Below, one piece after another: positions 16,558-24,175 of a stretch of 64,000 nt of DNA. Under the pieces are notes generated by a model. That model made no database searches. It was not told where the DNA came from and was given only the letters and a program-made list of their open reading frames with translations. The stretch comes from Candidatus Poribacteria bacterium. Its GTDB lineage: Bacteria; Poribacteria; WGA-4E; JAJDTR01. Both the position numbers and the translations under genes were made by a program. The stretch is taken from positions 114,347 to 178,346 of the forward strand of contig JAJDTR010000062.1 of the NCBI GenBank assembly GCA_022827055.1, read 5' to 3'. The number at the start of each line of letters is the position of its first letter. The stretch's first letter is position 1.

Positions 16558-17844
16558 ATGCCAACCGATCTGGCGCATCACATTCAAGAAACCCCCTTGG
16601 TCGATACACACGAACACTTGGATCGAGAACCCTCGTGGGTGGACGACGGCCCCGACATTCTGGGTGACCTGTTCGGGAATTACGTCGTCGCGGATCTCAT
16701 CACCGCGGGCGCGTCGCTGCAGGCGGTGACCCGCCTGAAGGACGGAAACGACCCGGACATCGCCGGTCGATTTGAAGGTATCCGGGGGGCATGGGAAGCG
16801 ACACAGTTCACCGGCTACGGCGAAGCGGTCCGACTCATCGCAAACCACGCCTACGACATCGACGAACTGTCCGGGAGGTCCATCGAAATGGCGCAGCACA
16901 AAAACCGCGTCCTCCGGGAACCGGGCGAACGCTATCGGCTGCTGCACGATGTCGCCAACCTTGACCACACGCAGACCGATGACGGGCAGTGGGAGTGTGC
17001 GCCGGACGAATCGGGGTTGGACTTCTTTCTTTACGACCTTTCGTGGCGGGCGTTCTGCAACGGCGACATCAATCCCGAGCAGATTGAGGCGGAAACCGGC
17101 GTCATCGTCACCGACCTCGGCTCGCTCAAGCGCGGTATGGAAGCCATCTTCGCGAAGCATGCTCCGACCGCTATTGCCGTAAAAGCTCAGCACGCCTACA
17201 GCCGGACCCTCGATTGGACCGAGCGCACCGACGCGGAAGCGGCTATCGCGCTCGCAACCGCATTGCGCGGAGAGGAGATGGACCTCCAAACCCAACTCTG
17301 CCTCGGAGATTGGTGCTGGGCGCGGGGCGTCGAACTGACAATCGAGCACAACCTCCCGTTCAAAATCCACACCGGCTACTACGCCGGAAACGACCGTATG
17401 CCCGTGAGCAGAATTCCCGCAGGGAACATGTGCGAACTCTTCGCCCGCTATCCGGACGCCAAATTCGTCCTGATGCACATCGCCTATCCGTACAACGACG
17501 AGCTAGTTGCTCTCGCTAAGCACTACCGAAACATCTGGGTGGACATGTGTTGGGCGTGGAGCATCGACCCCTACAGCTCCCGCGACTTTTTGCGCCGCTT
17601 TATCCATGCCGTTCCGATTAACAAGATTTTCGCATTCGGCGGCGACACCCACTTCCCCACCGGCGCCATGGCATACGCCATCCAAGCGCGGACGGAAATC
17701 ACGCGGGCGCTCGAATCGGAGATTGCGGACGGCTACATGACCGAAAAGCGAGCCATGGCTATCGCCGAACGCATCATGCGCGACAATCAGTTCGACTGTT
17801 TCGATATCGACGGCACCCGATCAAACATCAAAGCCGCCGCTTGA
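16558..17844 (+). CDS. Amidohydrolase-family metal-dependent hydrolase, copy 2
   Basis: A 428-residue paralogue of the preceding gene, nearly identical over most of its length (for example VDTHEHLDREPSWVDDG against VDTHEHLEREPEWVKNG). All metal-ligand motifs are retained, including IHTGYYAGN, LMHIAYPYND and FAFGGDTHFPT. Differences cluster in residues 40-60 and 110-120. The ATG at 16558 has AGGAG eight bases upstream, a better initiation site than copy 1. Retention of two intact copies suggests either recent duplication or divergence in substrate. Confidence 0.87.
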   Translation: MPTDLAHHIQETPLVDTHEHLDREPSWVDDGPDILGDLFGNYVVADLITAGASLQAVTRLKDGNDPDIAGRFEGIRGAWEATQFTGYGEAVRLIANHAYDIDELSGRSIEMAQHKNRVLREPGERYRLLHDVANLDHTQTDDGQWECAPDESGLDFFLYDLSWRAFCNGDINPEQIEAETGVIVTDLGSLKRGMEAIFAKHAPTAIAVKAQHAYSRTLDWTERTDAEAAIALATALRGEEMDLQTQLCLGDWCWARGVELTIEHNLPFKIHTGYYAGNDRMPVSRIPAGNMCELFARYPDAKFVLMHIAYPYNDELVALAKHYRNIWVDMCWAWSIDPYSSRDFLRRFIHAVPINKIFAFGGDTHFPTGAMAYAIQARTEITRALESEIADGYMTEKRAMAIAERIMRDNQFDCFDIDGTRSNIKAAA

Positions 17845-17848
17845 TAGT

Positions 17849-17933
17849 TGTAGGGTGGGCACTGCCCACCAGCCTTCATAGCTCCACCAGGGCGACAGTG
17901 TAGGTACCTGTAGGAGCGACCTCCCGGTCGCGA
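17849..17933. repeat. Two palindromic repeats side by side
   Basis: TGTAGGGTGGGCACTGCCCA at 17849 and TGTAGGAGCGACCTCC at 17909, both empty forms, separated by 34 bp. Confidence 0.8.
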
Positions 17934-17950
17934 CTCTCCGCTCCGCCGGA

Positions 17951-18110
17951 GATCAACCGACTGAAAAGGGAGCGATTACAGCAAAGTCTTGACGTTAATC
18001 CTATAGAAGTCCCTTTCGCCATGCTGTAGGAGGGGCATCTTGCCCCGAGCCCTTGAGGGGTAACCATAAGGTGGGATTAAGCGACCGAATAAGGCAGGGT
18101 TGATCAATAG
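17951..18110 (+). repeat. Degenerate GATCAA elements and hairpin arms
   Basis: GATCAACCGACTGAAAAGGG then AGCGATTACAGCAAAGTCTT (17951-17990), with CTGTAGGAGGGGCATCTTGC near 18022 and GATTAAGCGACCGAATAAGG near 18076. Confidence 0.6.
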
Positions 18111-18185
18111 TGCGTAAGTCAGGTGAGACGCGTAACGGATGGGAGACCCAACCCCTACGGCTGTCTGACCACGTTTCGTTTTGAC

Positions 18186-18250
18186 GTAGGGGCGAGGATC
18201 AACCGAGTGGACAACGAGGGCGATAGTATTTTTTTCCCGCCCGTTCCGAG
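18186..18250 (+). repeat. GTAGGGGCGAGG hairpin occupied by a GATCAA element
   Basis: GTAGGGGCGAG, then GATCAACCGAGTGGACAACG and AGGGCGATAGTATT, then CGCCCGTTCCG. It differs from the empty site at 16305 by the insert replacing GTTACCT. No gene is seen in 17845-18439. Confidence 0.85.
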
Positions 18251-18439
18251 AAGGTGCAATGCACAAGGAAAAGTCGTGGAGGCGGGGATCAGCCTCAGCC
18301 ATCCTGCCGGGGGCACACGTTAGGGTGGGATCGAGACGAACATCTACTTGAGAAGAGGGGTGTTGCTCAAGAGCAACGCGGAGGTGGAGGGTGCGACACC
18401 CAATGGCAGCGAGGGCTACTGGACATCGCTTAAAAACTG

Positions 18440-18775
18440 CTACTTGTGAGCAGCATAATTTAGGGTATGCTTTTGTAACTCATTTTTGACCTGCTTGACC
18501 TCATCACGGTAGATAGTCATGGCAGTAGTGATTGTAGTTTCGAGGTTTCTGAAGTCTTTTTTCGTGGTCATTTTTGACTCTAGCGTGGTCATTTTTGACT
18601 CTAGTTTAGTTTCAAGATTTCTAAGGTCCTCTTTCGTAGCCATTCTCGACTCTAATCTGCTTACCTTTGCTTCTAGCTTATCAAAGTCAGACTTTGTGGG
18701 AACATTCAGCCAAAGAAATCCGGTGGCAGTTAGAATACTTACAACCACGGGCCACGTATCTTTTAGAGCTTTCAT
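18440..18775 (-). CDS. Small membrane-anchored coiled-coil protein
   Basis: A 111-residue protein: one N-terminal membrane segment (WPVVVSILTATGFLWLNV), then a coiled coil with repeated LESKMTTLESKMTT and RNLETKLESK units that are also direct repeats in the DNA. It has the same architecture as the protein at 10867-11364. GGGGTGG lies about 11 bases before the ATG. Function unknown. Confidence 0.7.
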   Translation of the reverse strand: MKALKDTWPVVVSILTATGFLWLNVPTKSDFDKLEAKVSRLESRMATKEDLRNLETKLESKMTTLESKMTTKKDFRNLETTITTAMTIYRDEVKQVKNELQKHTLNYAAHK

Positions 18776-19096
18776 TGTCGGCCACCCCTAGAGAATGTAA
18801 TCAACGTAATCTATATCACGTCTTAATATGATACTCGGAACCCATTGTGAAAAGCAACCAAGTTCTTGCTGCGAAAATAGCGAAATGGAATCAAGGGAAT
18901 TCGAACAAGCGCAAAGGAATCAACAGAGTAAATAACAACGACGATGGTAAATCCCGTGCGATAGAATTCCAATATAGATTTCCCAACCGAACGGATAGCG
19001 ATCAGGATTGTCTATTACTCTAGGAACTCTATCGCGCTCCTTGTTCAGTCCGCTGATTCTTACTTCCCACTAGCCACTGGCAACTGACCACTGCTT
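18776..19096. other. Intergenic stretch with degenerate GATCAA copies
   Basis: Degenerate copies at about 18919-18970 (ATCAACAGAGTAAATAACAA) on the plus strand and 19035-19065 on the minus strand. A CACTAGCCACTGGCAACTGA phrase near 19066 resembles the repeat at the end of the 13458 gene. Confidence 0.55.
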
Positions 19097-19495
19097 TTAG
19101 TTGTTTTCGGCGCCGTCGTTGATCCAATCCGTGATGAGTTGAACCTGAGCGTCATCCAGTGGCGGTCCACCCGGCGGCATATTCCCCGTGACTATTTGGT
19201 TGACGATTTCGCTTCCAGCCGCATTGCCTGCAACGACGATAGCACCGCGTTGCCCGCCCTGCAGCACCGACTCAAAGCTGCGAAGATCAATCCCGCGCGG
19301 TCCCCCCGCTACATGACACCCTGAAAGCGCGCACCGCTGCGTGAGTATAGGCAACACTTCGCTTTGAAACGAGACCCCGCTGCCCGTATCGCCATCGACG
19401 ACCCCGCCCGTGTCATCATCACTTGTGCCGCAACCGCACACCCACAGCGCGAACCCCATGAGTAAGAACGCCATTCCAATTCTAATTCCAATCAT
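19097..19495 (-). CDS. Cytochrome c-type lipoprotein (planctomycete style)
   Basis: A 132-residue lipoprotein: hydrophobic signal and a lipobox around VCGC (Cys22), an Asp/Gly-rich linker, then a short c-type cytochrome domain. The heme motif is CALSGCH, with four residues between the cysteines instead of two, followed by GIDLRS, VVAGNAAGSEIV and the distal MPPGGPPLDDAQVQLITDWI. The distal MPP methionine and the closing W-I helix are characteristic of the small cytochromes attached to planctomycete-type surface proteins. GGGAGA precedes the ATG. Likely an electron carrier on the outer face of a membrane; its partner is not in the window. Confidence 0.82.
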   Translation of the reverse strand: MIGIRIGMAFLLMGFALWVCGCGTSDDDTGGVVDGDTGSGVSFQSEVLPILTQRCALSGCHVAGGPRGIDLRSFESVLQGGQRGAIVVAGNAAGSEIVNQIVTGNMPPGGPPLDDAQVQLITDWINDGAENN

Positions 19496-19577
19496 GCAAT
19501 TATCTCCCTGTGTAGTTGACCATGTGCTGAAATCGTAATAGTCAGTGTAGCTAGCGTTTCCAAATGTGAAACGTGCT

Positions 19578-20483
19578 TCAGTTTAGCTCCCATTTCTTGT
19601 GGTATTCGTAAGTCCAATCCGCAACCCGATACCCACAGTTGCCGTAAAATAACAAGGCGTGGTAGTTCTCCCAATTCGCGCTAATCGCGGCGTGGCGGTA
19701 ACCAACGCTATGCATCTCTTGGATCGAGCGTTGGAGCAAGTGCCGCCCGATGCCCTGCTCTCGAAATGCATCCTCAATATTAAGCCAACTAGTCTCAATC
19801 CAAAATTGTGCGTCGGGGTGGCTTGAGAACTCTCCGGCAGAGACAGATTGGCAAACCCCAATCTGTTCACCATCTAGATAGGCAACCACATCGCAATTGG
19901 GACGCGCCCCCCGTCCCTCCTTCCAGTGAACAGAGAGTGTGACCGGCACAGTCAACGGCGTCGGTGTAACCGAATAATCTTGCCACTCGAAACAAACCCA
20001 ACCGTCGGAACGCTGGTAACCGTTTAACCCAAGAAGCGCATGCACGTGGTCGAGTGCATCTGATAAACAGGCATATTCATGATGATAAAACGGATAAACG
20101 CAGTCCACCGAAAATGCGTCTATTTGGGCAAGATTACGCGCCTTCAAATACGCCTCCGCCGCCTCGAGCACAGCCTGTCCGGCGCGCCGCTCTCCACGTT
20201 CGAAGCCCAAAAATCCAATAACGCCTATGTCCACCTCCCAGTTGTTGCCAGTTTGACCGATGCCGGCGTGAGAAAAACCCAACACTGTACCCCGTTTCAT
20301 TGCGACAAATGCGGCCTCGGAATCGAGAGTTTCACTGTCCTTCACGCTGTGGGTAACCCCGCGCATCGCATGGGCAAACTCTTTCTCGTCCGCCGGATAG
20401 CAATGCGGGACATCCGCGGTCAGACGATTATAGAACGCCGTCAAGGGGGACAGCATGTCGGGCGTGTACGGGAGGATTTCCAT
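19578..20483 (-). CDS. Tandem-domain GNAT acetyltransferase
   Basis: A 301-residue protein made of two GNAT folds. The first (residues 1-150) retains IGFLGFERGERRAGQAVLEA, a version of the acetyl-CoA loop. The second (about 180-301) has REQGIGRHLLQRSIQEMHSV with the canonical Q/RxxGxG/A loop and ANWENYHALLFYGNCGYRVA, the closing substrate-side helix. Two-domain GNATs commonly have one active and one structural domain; the second is better preserved. The acceptor is unknown. No ribosome-binding site is obvious before the ATG at 20483. It lies 88 bp downstream of the synthase gene on the same strand. Confidence 0.85.
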   Translation of the reverse strand: MEILPYTPDMLSPLTAFYNRLTADVPHCYPADEKEFAHAMRGVTHSVKDSETLDSEAAFVAMKRGTVLGFSHAGIGQTGNNWEVDIGVIGFLGFERGERRAGQAVLEAAEAYLKARNLAQIDAFSVDCVYPFYHHEYACLSDALDHVHALLGLNGYQRSDGWVCFEWQDYSVTPTPLTVPVTLSVHWKEGRGARPNCDVVAYLDGEQIGVCQSVSAGEFSSHPDAQFWIETSWLNIEDAFREQGIGRHLLQRSIQEMHSVGYRHAAISANWENYHALLFYGNCGYRVADWTYEYHKKWELN

Positions 20484-20571
20484 CTTGTAGGGGCGCTAAA
20501 GAACTTGCGGATCTCGTTATATGTACCCAATAACCCACCGAAGGCGCGAAAACGGATTGAAATCAAGGGAA

Positions 20572-21501
20572 TTAATCCCACAAGTGCGCGCTGAAATAGC
20601 GTTCCCCGAGATCGTTGAACACCGTCACGATGGTTCCCTTCCCGATCCGCTTGGCGACCTCGTAAGCACCCTGCAGATAGCCCCCCGAGGATTGGCCGAC
20701 GAACCACCCGCGTTTTGCCAAGCGGCTGCATATATCGTGCGCCTGATAGATATTGACGGGGATCTTGCAATCGATAATGCTCTCGTCAAGGATGTCCGGC
20801 ACGATGTCCCCCGGATTTCCGAGCGGCTTGAGACCTTCGATTCCCGGGAACTCGTCCGGCGTGATGCAGCAGATTTGAATGTCGGGATTGTATTCCTTGA
20901 GCCGCCGTCCAGTGCCCGTCACCGTCCCGCCCGTCCCCACGCCCCCGACGAAATGGGTGAGTTCGCCGCGGCTCTGTTCCAAAATCTCGACGGCTGTCGT
21001 GTCGTAATGGGCGCGCCAGTTGTTCTCGTTCTTGTACTGGTCTGCGAAAAAGTATTTGTCGGGCGATGCCTCATAGCGGCGGTGAACCTCGCGCAGCGCT
21101 TCGTCGTATCCGAGAATGGCGTCCGTGTACACGATCTCCGCACCGTGCGCCGTAATGCGTTTCTTCCGTTCCTCGCTCGCGTTATCGGGGATGACCAGTT
21201 CCACGCGGTACCCCAACACCGCGCCAATCATGGCATAAGCGATTCCGGCGTTGCCCGAGCTTGAGTCCAGTATAATTTTATCCCGATTTAGCTCCCCGGA
21301 CCGGATAGCCTCTATCAACATCCGGAGGACGGAACGGTCTTTGATCGACCCGCCCGGGTTGTACATCTCCGCTTTTGCGTAGATTTCCACCTCCGGAAAT
21401 TCGTCGGAAAAGACGTTTATCTTGACCAGAGGTGTGTCTCCAATCTGCTGGAGAATGGGGTAAGTCGAAAGATCCACGGCGAGCGTGGCTTGGCTACTCA
21501 T
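20572..21501 (-). CDS. Cysteine synthase family enzyme (CysM-like)
   Basis: A 309-residue fold-type II PLP enzyme. GDTPLVKI opens the domain, NPGGSIKDRSVLRML carries the PLP lysine, DSSSGNAGIAYA is the substrate loop (usual form TSGNTG), and GVGTGGTVTGTGRRLKEYNP binds PLP phosphate. QSSGGYLQGA replaces the usual serine-rich phosphate/pyridine site near the C-terminus. These enzymes make cysteine from O-acetylserine or O-phosphoserine, or cystathionine-related compounds. The ATG at 21501 is chosen because upstream residues in the longer frame are unlike the family. Which donor is used cannot be told from sequence alone. Confidence 0.88.
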   Translation of the reverse strand: MSSQATLAVDLSTYPILQQIGDTPLVKINVFSDEFPEVEIYAKAEMYNPGGSIKDRSVLRMLIEAIRSGELNRDKIILDSSSGNAGIAYAMIGAVLGYRVELVIPDNASEERKKRITAHGAEIVYTDAILGYDEALREVHRRYEASPDKYFFADQYKNENNWRAHYDTTAVEILEQSRGELTHFVGGVGTGGTVTGTGRRLKEYNPDIQICCITPDEFPGIEGLKPLGNPGDIVPDILDESIIDCKIPVNIYQAHDICSRLAKRGWFVGQSSGGYLQGAYEVAKRIGKGTIVTVFNDLGERYFSAHLWD

Positions 21502-21594
21502 TATTCGGTGTGTTGTCCATTCCTGACGAAAGTGTAGTAGGCATACGTCGTATCCCTTTGCCGTTAATCCAAGTCTCAATTTGAAACAACAGGC

Positions 21595-22209
21595 TCAAAA
21601 AACCATCTCTAATCGTTGTTCCAGCAATTCGGCAATGTGGTCTCTTGCGGCTCTGCCCGTAAGTTCCCCGCGGAGAATATCGGCGACCTCAAACTCGGCT
21701 ATGCGCAGCGTCGGACGAAGCCCGCGCAGCGGCGGAAGCCAATCTCTAAAGGTGTCGAAGAACGCCCGTTGCGCGGCGCGCCCGTTGACGAAAGGAAAAT
21801 CAGCCGTTTTGCGCCTAAATCGATCGGTTCCCTTCCGGAGCGCCGGCTCATGATGTTCCTCGCAGAACCGCAGGTATTGCCCCCGATCAAACGCCAGTTG
21901 AGCATTCTCGGGATAAAGCTTCAAGCTCCTTCGCCGAGCGGCGGTGAAATGCTGCAACTCGTCGAACTCGAAGATGAAATGATAAGGCTCCGGGAAATAG
22001 GCGTCTGGAGTCAAGTAGCCGTCAGCCTTTCCGAACAGTCCGTCCCTGTCGCCCCCCAGTTCCTCAAAGAGATGAAGTATTCTTGGGTAATCATCTCCAA
22101 AATGCTCGGCCGTCGGCTTGTTTTTCAGCCAATCAAATTGCGCATGGCGATCGGCGGGGACACCCAACACTTCGGCAACCAGCGCGATGATACCGACTTC
22201 AAGCCGCAT
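21595..22209 (-). CDS. Conserved hypothetical protein (possible nuclease-like fold)
   Basis: A 204-residue soluble protein. FIFEFDELQHFTAARRRSLK, followed by KLYPENAQLAFDRGQYLRFC, is the recognisable core: an E-x-D-E...Q-H segment with a basic helix, suggestive of a PD-(D/E)xK-like site but not proof. The remainder is Arg-rich. It lies 93 bp upstream of the synthase gene on the same strand. A similar arrangement in families of unknown function is all that can be said. Confidence 0.65.
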   Translation of the reverse strand: MRLEVGIIALVAEVLGVPADRHAQFDWLKNKPTAEHFGDDYPRILHLFEELGGDRDGLFGKADGYLTPDAYFPEPYHFIFEFDELQHFTAARRRSLKLYPENAQLAFDRGQYLRFCEEHHEPALRKGTDRFRRKTADFPFVNGRAAQRAFFDTFRDWLPPLRGLRPTLRIAEFEVADILRGELTGRAARDHIAELLEQRLEMVF

Positions 22210-22669
22210 GGGAAACTAGGTTGAGGTAAGGCTACCCCCGATGATGAATAGGATACTAAATTATCTAATCGCCTCGCTTGTTATATGCCGCGGTTTGCTT
22301 CAACACGGCGGTCAACGCGCGTCCTTGCTATTGGTCAAAAGCATACCACAAATGCAATCGTGTTTCAAATGGAAATAGATTAAGGCCCTAGGTCAGGTTG
22401 AGCATCGGTGCATCGAAAATCAGACGCGGAAGGGAGGCATTCAAGATTCTATTTCGCTCAAATCCCCAAAAATAGAAGCGTGCACGGGGAGGATTTTCAA
22501 AATGCCGAACTCATTTGGGCTCTCGTTATTCATTTGCTTAATCGTTCAACCCAGCCTACATCTCTGCCCGCGGACGCATCGCCAAAGCACTTGCAACAGG
22601 ATCGGATGTGTGCTATAAACCTCAATGCGAATCCACGGCGATACTCGGTACATGGTGCGTGGTTTGAAG
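22210..22669. other. Intergenic stretch, no gene seen
   Basis: A divergent spacer between the minus-strand hypothetical gene and the plus-strand transporter. Frames at 22408-22695 have no start signal and no protein-like composition. Confidence 0.55.
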
Positions 22670-22698
22670 TTGCTCAACGGCATCACTTCTGCTAAAAT
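22670..22698 (+). promoter_or_regulatory. Sigma70-type promoter of the sugar transporter
   Basis: TTGCTC, 17-nt spacer, TAAAAT (22693-22698), 64 bp before the binding-protein start, whose own ribosome-binding site is AAAGGAG. Confidence 0.6.
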
Positions 22699-22761
22699 GT
22701 TCTCAAATAACCGTCACGGTTTACAAGACAAAGGAATTGTCCAACAATCAAAGGAGCTCTC

Positions 22762-23796
22762 ATGACACGGCAAACTACAGTAATCCTAAGGGTACTCATT
22801 TTGTTGCTCCTTGTCACGGCGAGCGCGTGTGAGAAGGGCAGCGAACTCCCGGCAAGCGCCATCGTGGCTGGGAAGTATATCATTCTTGATACGCGGACGG
22901 ATCAGGGCGATTCGGCAACAGCGAAGAAGAACGCCGAGAACACGCTGAAGAAATATCCCGATATCAACGCGATGGTCGGGCTTTGGGCGTACAATACCCC
23001 TCAATGCCTCGAAGCGGTGAAGGATGCCCGCATGGAGGGGAAGGTCAAATTAATCTCGTTCGACGAAGATGCATCGACGTTGCAGGGGATCAAGGACGGC
23101 CATGTGCACGGCACCGTCGTTCAGCAGCCTTACGAGTTCGGTTACCAGTCGATGAAATACCTCAACGCGCTGGCGGAGGGCGACACGTCGGTGATTCCGC
23201 CGAACAAAACGCTGGACATCCCGACCAAGGTGATTAAGAGGGACAACGTCGACGAATTCTGGGCGAACCTCAAGGAACTCAGTGCGCTGGGCGAAACCGC
23301 GAAAGCCGCCGAAAAGCCGGAGGGCGGGCACCATTTCGCCTTCGTGGTGAATGTCCCCAACGAGTTCTGGAATTATGCCAGAGCCGGCTGTTACAAAGCG
23401 GAACAGGATTTCGGGATCCTCTGCGATTTCAAGATTCCCCACGACGGTTCATCGGCGGAACAGAATCGAATCCTCGAAACCCTCATACAGAAAGACGAAA
23501 TCAAGGGAATTGCCGTGAGCCCGCTTGATCCAAAGAATCAGACGGCGCTTCTCAATAAGGTAGCCGACGAGGTCGACCTCCTGTGTCACGACAGCGACGC
23601 GCCCGACAGCAACCGCCTATTCTATCTCGGCACGAACAACTATCTCGGCGGACGGCAGGTCGGCAAGTTGGTCAAAGAGGCTCTTCCGGAAGGCGGCAAA
23701 CTAATGATTTTTGTCGGGAAATTGGATGTGCTGAATGCGCAGCAGCGGCGGCAGGGAGTAATTGACGAGCTAATGAACAAACCGATGCCGGAATAA
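22762..23796 (+). CDS. Sugar ABC transporter binding lipoprotein, circularly permuted
   Basis: A 344-residue lipoprotein (signal to residue 22, Cys23 after TASA). It belongs to the ribose/galactose-type periplasmic binding proteins, but the halves are in reverse order. Residues 38-172 match the C-terminal lobe: KKYPDINAMVGLWAYN, VKLISFDEDA and GTVVQQPYEFGYQSMKYL. Residues 191-344 match the N-terminal lobe: FAFVVNVPNEFWNYARAG, GIAVSPLDP, YLGTNNYLGGRQVGK and GGKLMIFVGK, ending at the point where the C-lobe would normally begin. The linker is KAAEKPEGG. Total length equals a normal two-lobe protein. The ATPase and permease genes follow. Tandem duplication with loss of the outer halves, or a mis-assembly, could give this order. 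Confidence 0.85.
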   Translation: MTRQTTVILRVLILLLLVTASACEKGSELPASAIVAGKYIILDTRTDQGDSATAKKNAENTLKKYPDINAMVGLWAYNTPQCLEAVKDARMEGKVKLISFDEDASTLQGIKDGHVHGTVVQQPYEFGYQSMKYLNALAEGDTSVIPPNKTLDIPTKVIKRDNVDEFWANLKELSALGETAKAAEKPEGGHHFAFVVNVPNEFWNYARAGCYKAEQDFGILCDFKIPHDGSSAEQNRILETLIQKDEIKGIAVSPLDPKNQTALLNKVADEVDLLCHDSDAPDSNRLFYLGTNNYLGGRQVGKLVKEALPEGGKLMIFVGKLDVLNAQQRRQGVIDELMNKPMPE

Positions 23797-23827
23797 ATCA
23801 GGAGTTGCGCAATACGTTTCGGAGTAC

Positions 23828-23930
23828 GTAGGTTGGGTTGAACGGAGTAGTATGAAAATCTACGATCCGAAGGAGGGCTTTCGAGCATCTATTCCGTCCA
23901 ATTGCACCGGAATATGAGTGAAACCCAACG
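23828..23930. repeat. GTAGGTTGGGTTGAACG repeat, about 103 bp
   Basis: Starts GTAGGTTGGGTTGAACGG and ends GAGTGAAACCCAACG, giving inverted TTGGGTT/AACCCAA ends. Related sequences are within the elements at 33228-33544 and 52275-52507 and as a fragment near 44562. A further TACGTATTACGCATTACG repeat is at 24074. Confidence 0.75.
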
Positions 23931-24175
23931 TATATCGCATGCATGACGGTTGGGTTACGCAATAGTTGTGCGTGGCAGGTTAATAGCGGTGAAAACAGCG
24001 GCCAATTGGAACCCCGCCGGGGCTATGGCGTGTGTGGATTCGTTAGTGCGAAATTTGTGATGCGAAATCGATACTTACGTATTACGCATTACGTATTATT
24101 TCACTCCTTCTCTTTGTTCTATAGAATAGACACAACTTGCGTAAGCCCTAATTGATATACCTACCCTAAAACTAG

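Noticed and set aside
15040..17478. Long antisense frames across the amidohydrolase pair
   Set aside because: Shadows of GC-rich coding sequence on the opposite strand; the sense genes have clear family motifs.
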